Below, in pieces: positions 1-8,727 of a DNA stretch of 40,625 bases. The notes under the pieces were generated by a model. It did no database searches. It saw nothing but the letters and a program-made list of their open reading frames with translations, and was not told the DNA's origin. Source of the stretch: DASXTW01 sp036505215 (lineage in GTDB: Bacteria > Actinomycetota > UBA4738). Both the position numbers and the translations under genes were made by a program. The stretch spans positions 1-40,625 of the forward strand of contig DASXTW010000147.1 in assembly GCA_036505215.1 (NCBI GenBank), in the 5' to 3' direction. Each line of letters begins with the position of its first letter. Within the stretch, counting starts at the first letter, position 1.

Positions 1-543
1 GCCGAGAGCCTCGCGGGCGAGATCGAGGAGTTCTTCACCGGTATCCGCCGACCGACGGACTCCGACCGGGTCCTGGCCACCCTGCTGTTCACCGACATCG
101 TCGGTTCGACCGAGAGGGCGGCCCAGCTCGGCGACGTGCGCTGGAAGGAGGTGCTGGCCGAGCATGACGAACGAGCACGCGTCGAGATCGAGCGTCACCG
201 GGGGAGGTGGATCAACACCACCGGAGACGGCGTGCTGGCGATGTTCGACGGACCGGCCCGCGGCGTCCGCTGCGCCCGAGCCATCAGCGGCGCGGTGCAT
301 GAGCTCGGGATCGAGATCCGGGCCGGATGTCACGCGGGTGAGGTGGAGCTGGTCGGATCGGACGTGCGGGGGATCGCCGTTCACATCGCCGCCCGTGTGG
401 CTGCCCTCGCCGACGCCGGTGAGGTGCTGGTCTCGAGCACGGTCAGAGATCTGGTCGCTGGCTCAGGCCTCGTGTTCCAGGACCGCGGAGCCCACCGGCT
501 CAAAGGTGTTCCCGAGGAGTGGCGCCTGTTCGCGGTGGTCTGA
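1..543 (+). CDS. Class III adenylate/guanylate cyclase domain protein, C-terminal part
   Basis: The gene is open from the first base of the window and ends at TGA 541-543, so its N-terminus lies outside. The visible 180 residues form a class III nucleotidyl cyclase catalytic domain. The first metal-binding Asp is in LLFTDIVGST (codon 94-96) and the second in TTGDGVLAMF (codon 226-228). The domain continues to RLKGVPEEWRLF, the usual end of these proteins. The leading LAGEIEEFFTG segment resembles the linker that follows an alpha/beta-hydrolase domain in many actinobacterial hydrolase-cyclase fusions, so the missing part may be a hydrolase (inference). Such proteins make cAMP or are degenerate sensors; cyclase activity cannot be judged from this fragment alone. 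Confidence 0.9.
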   Translation, partial: AESLAGEIEEFFTGIRRPTDSDRVLATLLFTDIVGSTERAAQLGDVRWKEVLAEHDERARVEIERHRGRWINTTGDGVLAMFDGPARGVRCARAISGAVHELGIEIRAGCHAGEVELVGSDVRGIAVHIAARVAALADAGEVLVSSTVRDLVAGSGLVFQDRGAHRLKGVPEEWRLFAVV

Positions 544-807
544 AGCCGGGGGCCGCTCTTGTGAGAGAGCGCGGGCGGACTTGCTCACCACGCGGAGGGG
601 GGCCTCGAGAGCGAGAACCATACCCCCGCGGGGGGGTGGTGCGGGGGGTAAGGCCGGAGAAGGGGTTCGTCTTGACAGGCAAGCACGCTCTAAGTGAGGA
701 GTACCTCGTGGGCCAGCCCAGACTTGGCGATCGATCGGCGCGAGGAGCACGGATCTCCGCCCTGATTGACGGCAGCAGGACAGCTATGCGTTCGGAGGAG
801 AGAGACG
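544..807. other. Intergenic region, 264 bp, no gene seen
   Basis: No supported gene. A C/G-tract inverted repeat (about 621-635) follows the cyclase gene but lacks a T-run. A perfect TTGACA at 672-677 could be a -35 element, but no well-spaced -10 follows (TAAGTG is only 13 bases further), so a promoter is not claimed. Confidence 0.4.
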
Positions 808-1439
808 ATGCAGCGCCTCGCAGGAGTTACCTTGATCGCAGGATCATTGCTCTTCTTCGTCGGCGCTGTGACGCCGGTCAATTCCCGTGTCTTCAGCACG
901 GACGATCCCCTGTTGAAGCTCCGGTATATCGAAGAGGATCCCGAGACATGGGACCTGGCAATGACATTGCTCGGCTCGGGCGGTCTCATTGCAGCCATTG
1001 GGCGGTACCGCTCGCAAGGTCACTGAAGAGGGTGACCAATCGTCCGATCCTCGGAGGCATAGGCTATGGAGCCGCGACGCTCGCCACCGGAGGCGCACTG
1101 TCGTGGGTCATCATCAGCTCTATCCGCATCGCGCGCTCGCCCTTCGAAGTGGCTTTCGGGGATATCAGCCCTTGGTTGTTCGGGACGTATCGGGTCCTCA
1201 CGCGAGCCGCATTCGTCGTCTTCGGTGTTGTCCTGCTCCTGAGCGGTTATGCAAGACGGCTGGGTTGGATGCTGATCATTGTCGGCGCCATGATGTTCGC
1301 TGACCTCGTGGCTCTGGTCCTTCCGCCCTTCGTTCACTACGTGGTCTTCCTGATCCTCGGCGCTGCCCTGCTCATTCTGCGCCCACGCCCGCGGCCAGGA
1401 TCATTGGGAACAGCGCATGAAGGGGAGCCTCTGCCCTGA
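808..1439 (+). pseudogene. Multi-pass membrane protein gene split by a one-base frameshift
   Basis: ATG 808 is preceded by a strong Shine-Dalgarno (GGAGGAGAGAG). The first frame encodes a hydrophobic N-terminus (LAGVTLIAGSLLFFVGAV) and a YIEEDPETWDLA loop, then stops at 1024-1026 just after GGLIAAIG. From about 1003 a different frame continues without a break to TGA 1437-1439 and supplies at least three more membrane segments (ALSWVIIS, AAFVVFGVVLLL, LGWMLIIVGAMMFADLVALVL and VVFLILGAALLIL). Adding one G to the GGG at about 1000-1002 (ATT GGG CGG to ATT GGG GCG) joins both parts into one protein of about 210 residues. Either the gene is recently inactivated or an assembly/sequencing error lies in the G run. 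I do not recognise a named family. Confidence 0.7.
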
Positions 1440-1655
1440 GGCATCCTGACGGGTTTCACCACGAGCCAGTGCCGCGGAAGAGCCACGTCCTGGGCAGATA
1501 ACTATCGACCGTCGGAAGGCTTGGGACTGGTACCCGTTCGTGGAGTCGGCGGAAGCGGCAGCTCGCCCCGCCGTGGTGAGGTTGCGGAGAGGATGTGGAG
1601 CAGCCGATGTGAGACAGATGTGCCGAACCTTCACACGTTTCCAGCAAAGCAAGCG

Positions 1656-1728
1656 TGCCCCCGGCAGGAATCGAACCTGCGACACACGGTTTAGGAAACC
1701 GTTGCTCTATCCACTGAGCTACGAGGGC
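1656..1728 (-). tRNA. tRNA-Arg (anticodon CCT)
   Basis: The reverse complement folds into a full 73-nt cloverleaf. The acceptor stem is GCCCTCG/CGGGGGC with one T-G pair, the D arm is TAGCTCAGTGGATAGAGC, and the anticodon stem ACGGT/ACCGT encloses loop TTCCTAA with anticodon CCT (plus-strand 1693-1695). The T arm is GCAGGTTCGATTCCTGC and the discriminator is A. CCA is not encoded. It decodes AGG. Confidence 0.95.
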
Positions 1729-2037
1729 GAGACTGTTGACCACTGGCGGAAACGTTGGCCACCGCATATGTAGCTTACTGAAGCCTGCGCCCAGGAATGC
1801 GACCTGGGCCAGACAGCGGCGCAGGCAACTGCTGGGCGAGAGGGAAGCGGCGAGTGGACAGTGGGGCCCATGCATCCGCCTGCGCCGTTTGTGTTCACTC
1901 CCGGTCCGGAGGCAGACTGATGGGACACTTCCTCGTCGATCACGGAACGGTGACGATCCCGTGACGCCAGACTGCAAGCATCGACGGTTTGGCCAAGCCG
2001 GGGGGCCAGTCCAGCGGACCAGGGAGGGGCGGCGCCG
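1729..2037. other. Intergenic region upstream of the heme-oxidase operon
   Basis: No gene is supported in this 309-bp stretch between tRNA-Arg and the alpha-dioxygenase-like gene. It holds the direct-repeat motif at 1950-1968, described separately, and presumably the operon promoter. No clear -10/-35 pair could be chosen by eye. Confidence 0.5.
1950..1968 (+). promoter_or_regulatory. Direct repeat GTGACG-N5-GTGACG, candidate operator
   Basis: GTGACG occurs at 1950-1955 and again, as GTGACGCC, at 1961-1966/1968, exactly 11 bp apart. It ends 69 bp before the ATG of the alpha-dioxygenase-like gene. The same spacing and hexamer occur upstream of the converging operon (9203-9219) and upstream of the amidase operon (17528-17555). 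Tandem 11-bp repeats are typical sites for OmpR/PhoB-family response regulators; the regulator itself is unknown. Confidence 0.45.
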
Positions 2038-3915
2038 ATGAAGCGAGAGGGATTCCTTTCAAAGATCTTCACCCAGCTTACCGAGACACTCGACCGCTCC
2101 ATCGGGTGGTCACGCATGCCGAAGATGCTGGGAATCCTGACCCTGGTCGGACTGCGAAAGCGGCTTCGCGAACGCAACCTCTACGACACGGGCGGAGCCG
2201 CGGACGAGCCGGCCAGCGCCGTCGAAATGCGGCCATCCGAAGGTGACTACCTGAACGCCCGGACACTCGATGGCACCTACAACGACCTCGATCATCCCCT
2301 GATGGGCAGCGTGGGGAGCCGGTTCGGGCGCAACGTCCCGCTCGACCGAACCTATCCGGACCCCGAACCAACTATCCTCCAGCCGAACCCGCGAGACGTG
2401 AGTCGCGAGCTCCTGACCCGCGACCGGTTCATACCTGCCACGACCCTCAACCTCCTGGCCGGCGCCTGGCTTCAGTTCGAGGTACACGACTGGTTCAGCC
2501 ACGGCAAGGACGCCCCTGAGCCGCCTTGGGAGGTGCCGATTCGAGACGATGACGAGTGGCCGGAGCGCCCGATGCGCATCCCGCGCACGCGCCGGGATCC
2601 GACCTACTCACCCGATGGTGGGATGCCTCCCACATTCGTCACCGCCGACTCGAACTGGTGGGACGCGTCACAGATCTACGGGACCGATCCAAAGTTCGCG
2701 GCCGCGCTGCGCTCGGGGGAAGACGGCAAGATTCGGATCGACGAGCATGGCTTGCTCCCGCAGGACCTGGAGAGCCACGTCGACCTCTCGGGTGTTGCGG
2801 GCAACTTCTGGGTCGGACTCGGTCTCCTGCACACGCTGTTCTCGCTCGAACACAACGCCATCTGCGACCGGCTGCGGGCCGACTACCGCCATTGGTCGGA
2901 CGACCAGCTCTACGACCGGGCCCGCCTCATCAACGCGGCGCTGATGGCCAAGATCCATACGGTCGAATGGACGCCGGCCATCATCGCTCACCCGACCACT
3001 CGCCTGGCGATGAACGCGAACTGGTGGGGGCTGGTCGGTGAACGCATCACGGCCCGGTTCGGCCGGATCAGCTCGAACGAGGTGATCAGCGGCATCCCCG
3101 GCTCTCCCACCGACCACCACGGCGTTCCCTACTCACTCACCGAGGAGTTCGTCGCCGTCTACCGCATGCATCCACTGCTGCCCGATGACTTCGTCTTCCG
3201 GTCCGTCGAGACAGACGAAGTCCTGGCCGAGCTGACATTCCCCGACATCGGCGCGCTGAAGACACGGGGCCGCCTCCAGGAGTTTGGCGTCGACAGTACC
3301 TTCTACTCGTTCGGCATCTCCCATCCCGGGGCGATCACGCTTCACAACTTCCCACGGTTCCTCCAGCGGTTCGATCGTCCCGACGGAACGGTGATCGACC
3401 TCGCCGCGACAGATCTCATGCGGATACGGGAACGAGGAGTCCCGCGGTACAACGAATTCCGGCGGTTGTTCCACAAGAAGCCGGTCGAATCCTTCGAAGA
3501 GCTGACTGGCGACAGGGAACGCGCACAGGAGATCCGGCGCGTGTACGACGGCGACCTGGACCGCGTTGACCTGATGATCGGCCTCTATGCCGAGCCGCTG
3601 CCTCCCGGCTTCGGCTTCAGTGACACGGCCTTCCGGGTCTTCATCCTCATGGCGTCGCGCCGGCTGAAGAGCGATCGCTTCTTCACTCGAGACTATCGAC
3701 CAGATGTATACACGCCGGCGGGGTTCGATTGGATCAACCGAAACAGCATGGTGAGCGTGTTGTTGCGCCACTACCCTTCCCTCGAGCCCGCGCTCCGAGG
3801 GGTGCAGAACGCCTTCGTTCCCTGGAACCGGGTGCCGGCCAGCATGAGGTCCACTCGAGGGGCGACGGAACGCCCGAAAGCGAGACGCGGCCGCACGTCC
3901 GAAAGGGGGGCGTAG
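2038..3915 (+). CDS. Animal-heme-peroxidase family fatty-acid dioxygenase (alpha-dioxygenase/cyclooxygenase-like)
   Basis: This 625-residue protein has the whole heme-dioxygenase core and is close to the usual length of plant alpha-dioxygenases (about 640). The distal heme His is H150 in WLQFEVHDWFSHG. NWWDASQIYG and the LFSLEHNAICDRL segment follow. AVYRMHPLLPD carries Tyr375 and proximal His378 in the Y-x-x-H arrangement of the cyclooxygenase radical Tyr and heme-ligand His. Family members use a tyrosyl radical to add O2 to fatty acids; the spacing here is most like alpha-dioxygenases (2-hydroperoxide products). There is no signal peptide; the basic N-terminus may be membrane-associated. 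ATG 2038 follows an AGGGAGGGG ribosome site. The stop overlaps the GTG of the next gene, so the three plus-strand genes are probably translationally coupled. The fatty-acid substrate is inferred from the family, not from this sequence. Confidence 0.88.
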   Translation: MKREGFLSKIFTQLTETLDRSIGWSRMPKMLGILTLVGLRKRLRERNLYDTGGAADEPASAVEMRPSEGDYLNARTLDGTYNDLDHPLMGSVGSRFGRNVPLDRTYPDPEPTILQPNPRDVSRELLTRDRFIPATTLNLLAGAWLQFEVHDWFSHGKDAPEPPWEVPIRDDDEWPERPMRIPRTRRDPTYSPDGGMPPTFVTADSNWWDASQIYGTDPKFAAALRSGEDGKIRIDEHGLLPQDLESHVDLSGVAGNFWVGLGLLHTLFSLEHNAICDRLRADYRHWSDDQLYDRARLINAALMAKIHTVEWTPAIIAHPTTRLAMNANWWGLVGERITARFGRISSNEVISGIPGSPTDHHGVPYSLTEEFVAVYRMHPLLPDDFVFRSVETDEVLAELTFPDIGALKTRGRLQEFGVDSTFYSFGISHPGAITLHNFPRFLQRFDRPDGTVIDLAATDLMRIRERGVPRYNEFRRLFHKKPVESFEELTGDRERAQEIRRVYDGDLDRVDLMIGLYAEPLPPGFGFSDTAFRVFILMASRRLKSDRFFTRDYRPDVYTPAGFDWINRNSMVSVLLRHYPSLEPALRGVQNAFVPWNRVPASMRSTRGATERPKARRGRTSERGA

Positions 3916-4316
3916 TGCCGAGACGGGAGCTGGCACGGGTCGCGCTGGCGACCATCCGAACGGTGAATGGGCTGGCTGCCCTCTTCACTCCAAAGAAGAT
4001 GCTCCGGCGCCTCGGGGTCGACCCTGAGACCAACGGCGCGGCGATCTATGCCCTCCGGATGTTCGGCATCCGGACGATCATTCTGGGGGCCGAATTGTTC
4101 GTCGCGAAGGGCGAACGCCGTGACGAAGCTCTACGGACCGCGCCTCTGATCCATGCATCCGACGCCGCATCCGCATTCATCACCGTTGTGCGTAGGGAAC
4201 TACCTCGTCGAGCGGCCGTGCTCGTCACCATCATCTCCTCGATCAACACGTGCCTCGCCTTCCTCGCACGTGGCCGTGACGAGGCCGGGGCGCTGGCGGG
4301 GGCCGAACGCGCCTGA
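3915..4316 (+). CDS. Small membrane protein, DUF4267-like
   Basis: GTG 3915 overlaps the TAG of the dioxygenase gene and follows an AAGGGGGGC ribosome site. The stop (4314-4316) overlaps the ATG of the catalase-like gene. The product has 133 residues. The N-terminal motif NGLAALFTPKKMLRRLG, followed by a Gly-rich AIYALRMFGIRTIILGAELF helix and a C-terminal hydrophobic helix (AAVLVTIISSINTCLAFLA), resembles the small four-helix DUF4267-type membrane proteins. Its function is unknown. Being sandwiched by overlaps between two heme-protein genes suggests it helps localise or assemble them at the membrane (inference). Confidence 0.75.
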   Translation: MPRRELARVALATIRTVNGLAALFTPKKMLRRLGVDPETNGAAIYALRMFGIRTIILGAELFVAKGERRDEALRTAPLIHASDAASAFITVVRRELPRRAAVLVTIISSINTCLAFLARGRDEAGALAGAERA

Positions 4317-6013
4317 TGCAGCTTCGGAGACCGCTGCCCGGCCGCATGTTGGTGGCGTCCCTGGGTCTGGGTGGAATCGCGGCGATCGTCGCTGCCGCGT
4401 TCTGGGCGCTGCTCGTGGTCTTTCTGATTCTGGCGCTTCGGCGAGTCAACCGATTGTTGGAGGCAACCACCGCATTGGTCGAGACCAACACGGGAAAGTT
4501 GGGGAAGCTACTTGATGAAGCCGCGGCCACGGCGGCATCGGCCCAAACAGATCTGGCCGTTCTCGGTCGTGCCCTGGACAGCGTCCGAGGCATCGCGGGA
4601 ACCGCTGCCCGCGTTACCTCACTCATCGAGCGCGTGGTCTTCTGGCCCCTCGCGCTGCTGCTCGGGATGGCGAGAGCACTGTCCCGGTTTGCGCGATTCG
4701 GCCGCCACGTTCTCGCAGCCGTCGCCCCCAGTCGCACCTCGAGATTTCGGCACGGTGCGGATGTCGCCGGCGGCCCTCGCGTTGAAGACGATTCCGGCGG
4801 TCAAGAAGGCGCAATCAGCCCAGAGGGACTCCTCACGTTTCTGGTGATTCGACCGGCGAGCGATCTGTTCCTCTGGCTGTGGCGGTTGGAGCGGCGGCTG
4901 GAGTTCCTCTACCGGCCCCAGTTCGACAGGTGGGCGAGGCCGCCGCTGTTCGCGGTCCTTCAAGCATTCCAGAACGCGCTGCGACGCGACGAGCATCTCC
5001 AACTCGCGGAGGAGCGGATGCTCCCGGAGGAGGAGCACTACACGCGCGCGATCATCGATGAACTCAAGAAGTTCACTCGAGAGAACTGGCTCCCGGGCTC
5101 TGCCCAGCGATTCGGCAACACCAAGACGTTGGGCATCGTCCGAGGCGAGTTCACGGTCCTGCCCGACATCCCCGGGCATCTCGCGCAGGGTGTGTTCGCT
5201 GAGCAACGGACGTACCCCGCGTGGGTGCGCTTCTCGGGGCCGGGGCCATACGCGCCGCCCGACCTGGAGGATCTCGGCCAGTGCTCCGTTGCGATTAAGG
5301 TGATGGGTGTCCAGGGCCCGAAGCTCATGGAGGACGAGGTCGCCACGCAGGATCTCATCCTGGTTTCACCGGCGAGCTTCGTGACACCCGACATCCGTGA
5401 GAACGCCGAGCTGCAGCGGTGGGTTCGGGCGAAGGCGCCATTGGGCTATTTCTTCAACCCGTTCCGCCCGCATGTGCTGCATGCGCTGATGCAGCTGCTC
5501 TACTCGCCGATGCTCACGAGCCCTCTCGAGGTGCAGTACTACAGCAACGTCCCTTTCCTGTTGGGCGAGGGCCAGGCCGTCCAGTACTCGCTCCGACCGC
5601 GCTCGACTGTCCGAAGCAAGATTCCAGTGCGACCATCGGAGAACTACCTGCGGGAAGCGATGGCCAGAACGCTTCGTGCGGGGGACTGGACGTTCGACTT
5701 CATGGTGCAGGTGCAGACGGACCCCCATCGCATGCCGATCGAGAACGCCACCGTGAAGTGGCCGGAGCATCTCTCTCCCTATGTCCCGGTGGCGCACTTG
5801 AGGCTTCCCGCCCAACGCTTCGACTCCGATGCACAGCTCGCGTTCGCCGACGTGCTTCGCTACAACCCGTGGCACAGCCTCCCCGCCCACAAGCCCCTGG
5901 GGAACTCCAACCGGGCGCGCAGGCAGATGTACTGGGAGCTCGCGGAGCTGCGTCAGGCCATGAACCGGGTTCAGCACGTCGAGCCAACAGGCGACGAGAC
6001 GTTCGAGGAGTAG
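4316..6013 (+). CDS. Membrane-anchored catalase-fold heme protein lacking the distal His
   Basis: The product has 565 residues. Residues about 12-42 form a transmembrane helix, and about 43-120 a helical, DUF948-like region with a second hydrophobic stretch (FWPLALLLGMA). The rest, from about 225, is a catalase-family domain: RGEFTVLPDIP, TYPAWVRFSGPGP, SVAIKVMGVQGPKL and near the end NPWHSLPAHKPLG with RARRQMY, where Tyr about 539 is the expected proximal heme ligand. The position normally holding the distal His (HAKG in SrpA-like catalases) reads NTKTLG (about 268-273), so ordinary catalase chemistry is unlikely. A catalase-fold protein with altered distal pocket is known to convert fatty-acid hydroperoxides (coral allene oxide synthase). 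Behind a fatty-acid dioxygenase gene, a hydroperoxide-processing role is attractive but inferred. ATG 4316 overlaps the upstream TGA. Confidence 0.82.
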   Translation: MQLRRPLPGRMLVASLGLGGIAAIVAAAFWALLVVFLILALRRVNRLLEATTALVETNTGKLGKLLDEAAATAASAQTDLAVLGRALDSVRGIAGTAARVTSLIERVVFWPLALLLGMARALSRFARFGRHVLAAVAPSRTSRFRHGADVAGGPRVEDDSGGQEGAISPEGLLTFLVIRPASDLFLWLWRLERRLEFLYRPQFDRWARPPLFAVLQAFQNALRRDEHLQLAEERMLPEEEHYTRAIIDELKKFTRENWLPGSAQRFGNTKTLGIVRGEFTVLPDIPGHLAQGVFAEQRTYPAWVRFSGPGPYAPPDLEDLGQCSVAIKVMGVQGPKLMEDEVATQDLILVSPASFVTPDIRENAELQRWVRAKAPLGYFFNPFRPHVLHALMQLLYSPMLTSPLEVQYYSNVPFLLGEGQAVQYSLRPRSTVRSKIPVRPSENYLREAMARTLRAGDWTFDFMVQVQTDPHRMPIENATVKWPEHLSPYVPVAHLRLPAQRFDSDAQLAFADVLRYNPWHSLPAHKPLGNSNRARRQMYWELAELRQAMNRVQHVEPTGDETFEE

Positions 6014-6024
6014 TCGACCCCGGC

Positions 6025-7449
6025 TCACGAGCCGATGTCGGCCAGGTATCGGATGGCTCTGAGACCGGGGAGGAAGAAGTATCCGCCGCCCCGCACGGAT
6101 GTGAATTCCGGCATGCCACGCAGCCGGATGCGGAGCGGAACTCCCTGGATCGTGAACGCGCGCTCGGGCTCGGTCGTGCCGCCGACCAGGGGGTCCGGGT
6201 CGTCGTAGAGCCCGGTGAACCTGGGGTCGTTGATCCAGCTGTGCTGGACGAACTCGAACTGCCTGGCGATGTTGGCGTTCAGGCACACGAAGTGAAGCCC
6301 TCGCTCCTCGTGGAGATCCTCGTCACTGGCGAGCGCCGCCTGCATGTCGAGGCGAGGTCCATACCCTCGGCCACGCCGGAGAATCCGGTGCCGCTTGCCG
6401 ACTAGAATGGATTTCCGGGACCCAGGTTCTGGTTCGAGGGAGTCGCGCGGATTGGCCCGTCGAACATGCGAGCCGATCGGGCACCGGTACCCGAGCTGGT
6501 CCGGCCCGTGATATCCGAAGTCGTTCGCGTCGGAGAGTCGTTCGTCGTCGGCCTCCGGGGCAAGCGCGAGAGGCGCCCCGCTCGGCCAGCGGCCGACCAG
6601 CCGGGATGCCAGCCGGGCGCGTGCGACAGGATCGTCGGCTCCGCCCTCTGGCCTCGTCGCGGCATCCATGTAGCGCCAGAACCGATGCACGTACTGGCGC
6701 AACTGCCGCAGGACCAGATAGCTTCCATTTCGCCCGAGGTCATGCGATCCGCTCTGGGTGCAGTGCACGGGCAGGAGTCTCTTCGGGTCCATCGACGAAC
6801 GCACGAACGGCCTGGGCGTGTACAGCCCGTACTCGTTCGGGTAGCCGAGGATGAATTCCCCTGCACGCAGCGTGTCGGCCCAGGGCCCTGTTTTCGAGAG
6901 CCCCTCGATGATTGGTTGCGATATGCCGTCGTGGAACCCGAAGTGCTCGAAGGCGTCGAGCTCGCGCGTTTCGAGTATGCCCACGAGGCGCATGCCTTCC
7001 CCCGACAGGCGCGCCACGTGGAGGGCCACCAGTGTCTCCAGCTCTGCGGCACCGGTGGCATACAGCAGGACCAGGACGTCGACCTGGGGCGTGGCGGGGC
7101 CTCCCCACACCCAGCCCTCCGGCGCGCTCGTGCCCACGTCCCCCAGGAGCCTGCGCTTGTGCGGCGTCACCATCCCTCCGACGAACTCGGGAGAAAACCC
7201 TCCCTCCACGAGCGCATCCAGGCCGAGCTTTGCCAATCCGGAAGCAGTGAAGGCGACGTTGACGCTCTGTTCTACGGGACGCTCGCTCGCCGGGGTGATC
7301 GAGTCGGCCAACCATCCCAACCATCGTCTCGCGGCGGCCGTCTCCTCGACGGCGATCAGGAGGAAGCTCGCCGCCCGTAGGTTGCCGTAGCCGCGAGCCG
7401 CCAGTCCCTGGATGTCCTCCAGCTCGAGCTGGGGCGACGGGCCGGTCAC
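6025..7449 (-). CDS. Dyp-type heme peroxidase
   Basis: The product has 474 residues from GTG 7449, which overlaps the TGA of the upstream gene (GTGA); the open frame reaches to 7644 but that part lies inside the upstream gene. Dyp hallmarks are present: the catalytic Asp in FGFHDGISQP (Asp174; GFRDG in most members), the proximal heme His in GSHVRRANPRD (His328), and the LHFVCLNANIARQFEFVQ ... NDPRF segment that builds the distal side. There is no Tat or Sec signal, so the enzyme should be cytoplasmic or peripheral. It is the last gene of a three-gene minus operon, and its stop lies 11 bp from the stop of the catalase-like gene on the other strand. Dyp enzymes oxidise dyes, phenolics or other bulky substrates with H2O2; some act on hydroperoxides. 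The physiological substrate here is unknown. Confidence 0.92.
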   Translation of the reverse strand: MTGPSPQLELEDIQGLAARGYGNLRAASFLLIAVEETAAARRWLGWLADSITPASERPVEQSVNVAFTASGLAKLGLDALVEGGFSPEFVGGMVTPHKRRLLGDVGTSAPEGWVWGGPATPQVDVLVLLYATGAAELETLVALHVARLSGEGMRLVGILETRELDAFEHFGFHDGISQPIIEGLSKTGPWADTLRAGEFILGYPNEYGLYTPRPFVRSSMDPKRLLPVHCTQSGSHDLGRNGSYLVLRQLRQYVHRFWRYMDAATRPEGGADDPVARARLASRLVGRWPSGAPLALAPEADDERLSDANDFGYHGPDQLGYRCPIGSHVRRANPRDSLEPEPGSRKSILVGKRHRILRRGRGYGPRLDMQAALASDEDLHEERGLHFVCLNANIARQFEFVQHSWINDPRFTGLYDDPDPLVGGTTEPERAFTIQGVPLRIRLRGMPEFTSVRGGGYFFLPGLRAIRYLADIGS

Positions 7450-8714
7450 AGTCGCCGGAGCCAATCCTGTGCCTGTTCTGGCGTCATGTGGCCGTAGAGG
7501 CCGGCACGGATGCGCGCGTTGTTCTGGATGTTGGCGGCGGACAGGTCCGGGTATGCCGAATACCAGATGGGTGTGGGGAGTTGGTGCACGCGGAGAAAAC
7601 CCTTGAAGGCCTCCGCATCTCTCGCGCCCCCCAGGATGAGCCACCTCGTCCTCGGGTACCCGAGGCCGTTGCTGCCCACCGCGTTCAGCCCCCGGGCCAG
7701 CTTGTCGATGAAGTCGTCCATGTAACTCTCGCGGCTTCCGTCGTAGTTGCTGGCGAAAAACATCCGGCGTTTGTCATCGATGAACACCCATCGGGCGAAG
7801 TGGATGGTCCCGATCCCGGTGAGGCGCCCGTGGTTGTAGATGTGCCGCACCCCGTAGCTGACCAGGCCCAGCACCGTCTGGAGCGTCAGGCGCCGAAACC
7901 TGGTGGGCTTGACGAAGCCCAGCAAGGTGAACGGGTTCATCGCCGCGTGGTCCTCCATTGCAGCCAGCGCATCGAGGTCCTCGGGGTCCGCCACATCCCG
8001 AATCGGGTCCTCCGAGCGCTCGTGAAGGCGAAGCAACACCACCCACGCGACCAGCCCGATGAAGACGAAGGGGAGAAGCAGGATGAGGACGAGCGGGAGG
8101 AGGATCGCGTGGACCCCCTCCTTCACTCGCCACCACAACTCGGGCCGGGGCGCCGGCCTGCGTGCCCACCCAAGTGACTCTTCGTTGAATACGAAGTTCT
8201 TGATGGCCGAGTGGATCTCGATAGCCGATCTTCCGGACCAGTCGTGCCCTGACCGATCGAGATAGTCCTCGATAGCGCCTCTGAGCTCGGCCTCCTGCTT
8301 GATCTGCTGCGCGGATCGCCCAACCCTGTTCACGTAGGCCGTCGCCACCGGAATGATGCGACTGCGGAGAAAGGCCAGCCGGGCGTCCTTGGTCAAGGCA
8401 TCTCCAGTCGGATAGCCATCGCAATGGCCGAGGATCTGGTCGAGCGTGGTCCCAAAGTCGTCGATCAGCGCATCCAGGAAGGCGGCAACCGGCGAGTCCA
8501 CGTCACTCAGGAGGATCAACGTCGCGGGGATGGGTGCTCCCGACAGATCTTGGGTTTGCGGGAGGACGAAGAGGCGAGCGAAGTGCAGATTCGCGATCTG
8601 GCCGAACGGGAGCGCCTCCGGCCTGCCACCGAGGTCCTCGAGGAGCTGCTGGAGCTTCTCGGTGTGACCTTGGGCGACCTGGGCGGCGATGGTCAGCGCG
8701 ACCTGATGGGGCAT
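7446..8714 (-). CDS. Membrane protein of unknown family linked to Dyp peroxidase
   Basis: This protein of 422 residues starts at ATG 8714, 14 bp after the upstream stop with GAGGG in front. The frame extends to 8843, but only through the upstream gene. It has two alpha/beta regions separated by a long hydrophobic hairpin (about 210-240, ILLPLVLILLLPFVFIGLVAW). The first region contains LHFARLFVLP and ATLILLSDVD, the second IHFARWVFIDD and FASNYDGSRESYMDDFIDK. This repeated IHFARxxxxxD pattern suggests a duplicated ferredoxin-like fold similar to that of Dyp and chlorite dismutase proteins, but I see no GxxDG and no heme His, so it may be a non-heme partner. Its TGA overlaps the GTG of the Dyp peroxidase gene, so a physical partnership with that enzyme is the simplest guess. 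Confidence 0.8.
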   Translation of the reverse strand: MPHQVALTIAAQVAQGHTEKLQQLLEDLGGRPEALPFGQIANLHFARLFVLPQTQDLSGAPIPATLILLSDVDSPVAAFLDALIDDFGTTLDQILGHCDGYPTGDALTKDARLAFLRSRIIPVATAYVNRVGRSAQQIKQEAELRGAIEDYLDRSGHDWSGRSAIEIHSAIKNFVFNEESLGWARRPAPRPELWWRVKEGVHAILLPLVLILLLPFVFIGLVAWVVLLRLHERSEDPIRDVADPEDLDALAAMEDHAAMNPFTLLGFVKPTRFRRLTLQTVLGLVSYGVRHIYNHGRLTGIGTIHFARWVFIDDKRRMFFASNYDGSRESYMDDFIDKLARGLNAVGSNGLGYPRTRWLILGGARDAEAFKGFLRVHQLPTPIWYSAYPDLSAANIQNNARIRAGLYGHMTPEQAQDWLRRL

Positions 8715-8727
8715 CCTGTCGCGGCCC

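Noticed and set aside
672..677. TTGACA as a promoter
   Set aside because: No -10 box at 16-18 bp; spacing to TAAGTG is 13 bp.
1540..1773. Short plus frame across tRNA-Arg reading APGRNRTCDTRF
   Set aside because: A well-known spurious translation of the antisense of a tRNA T arm, not a gene.
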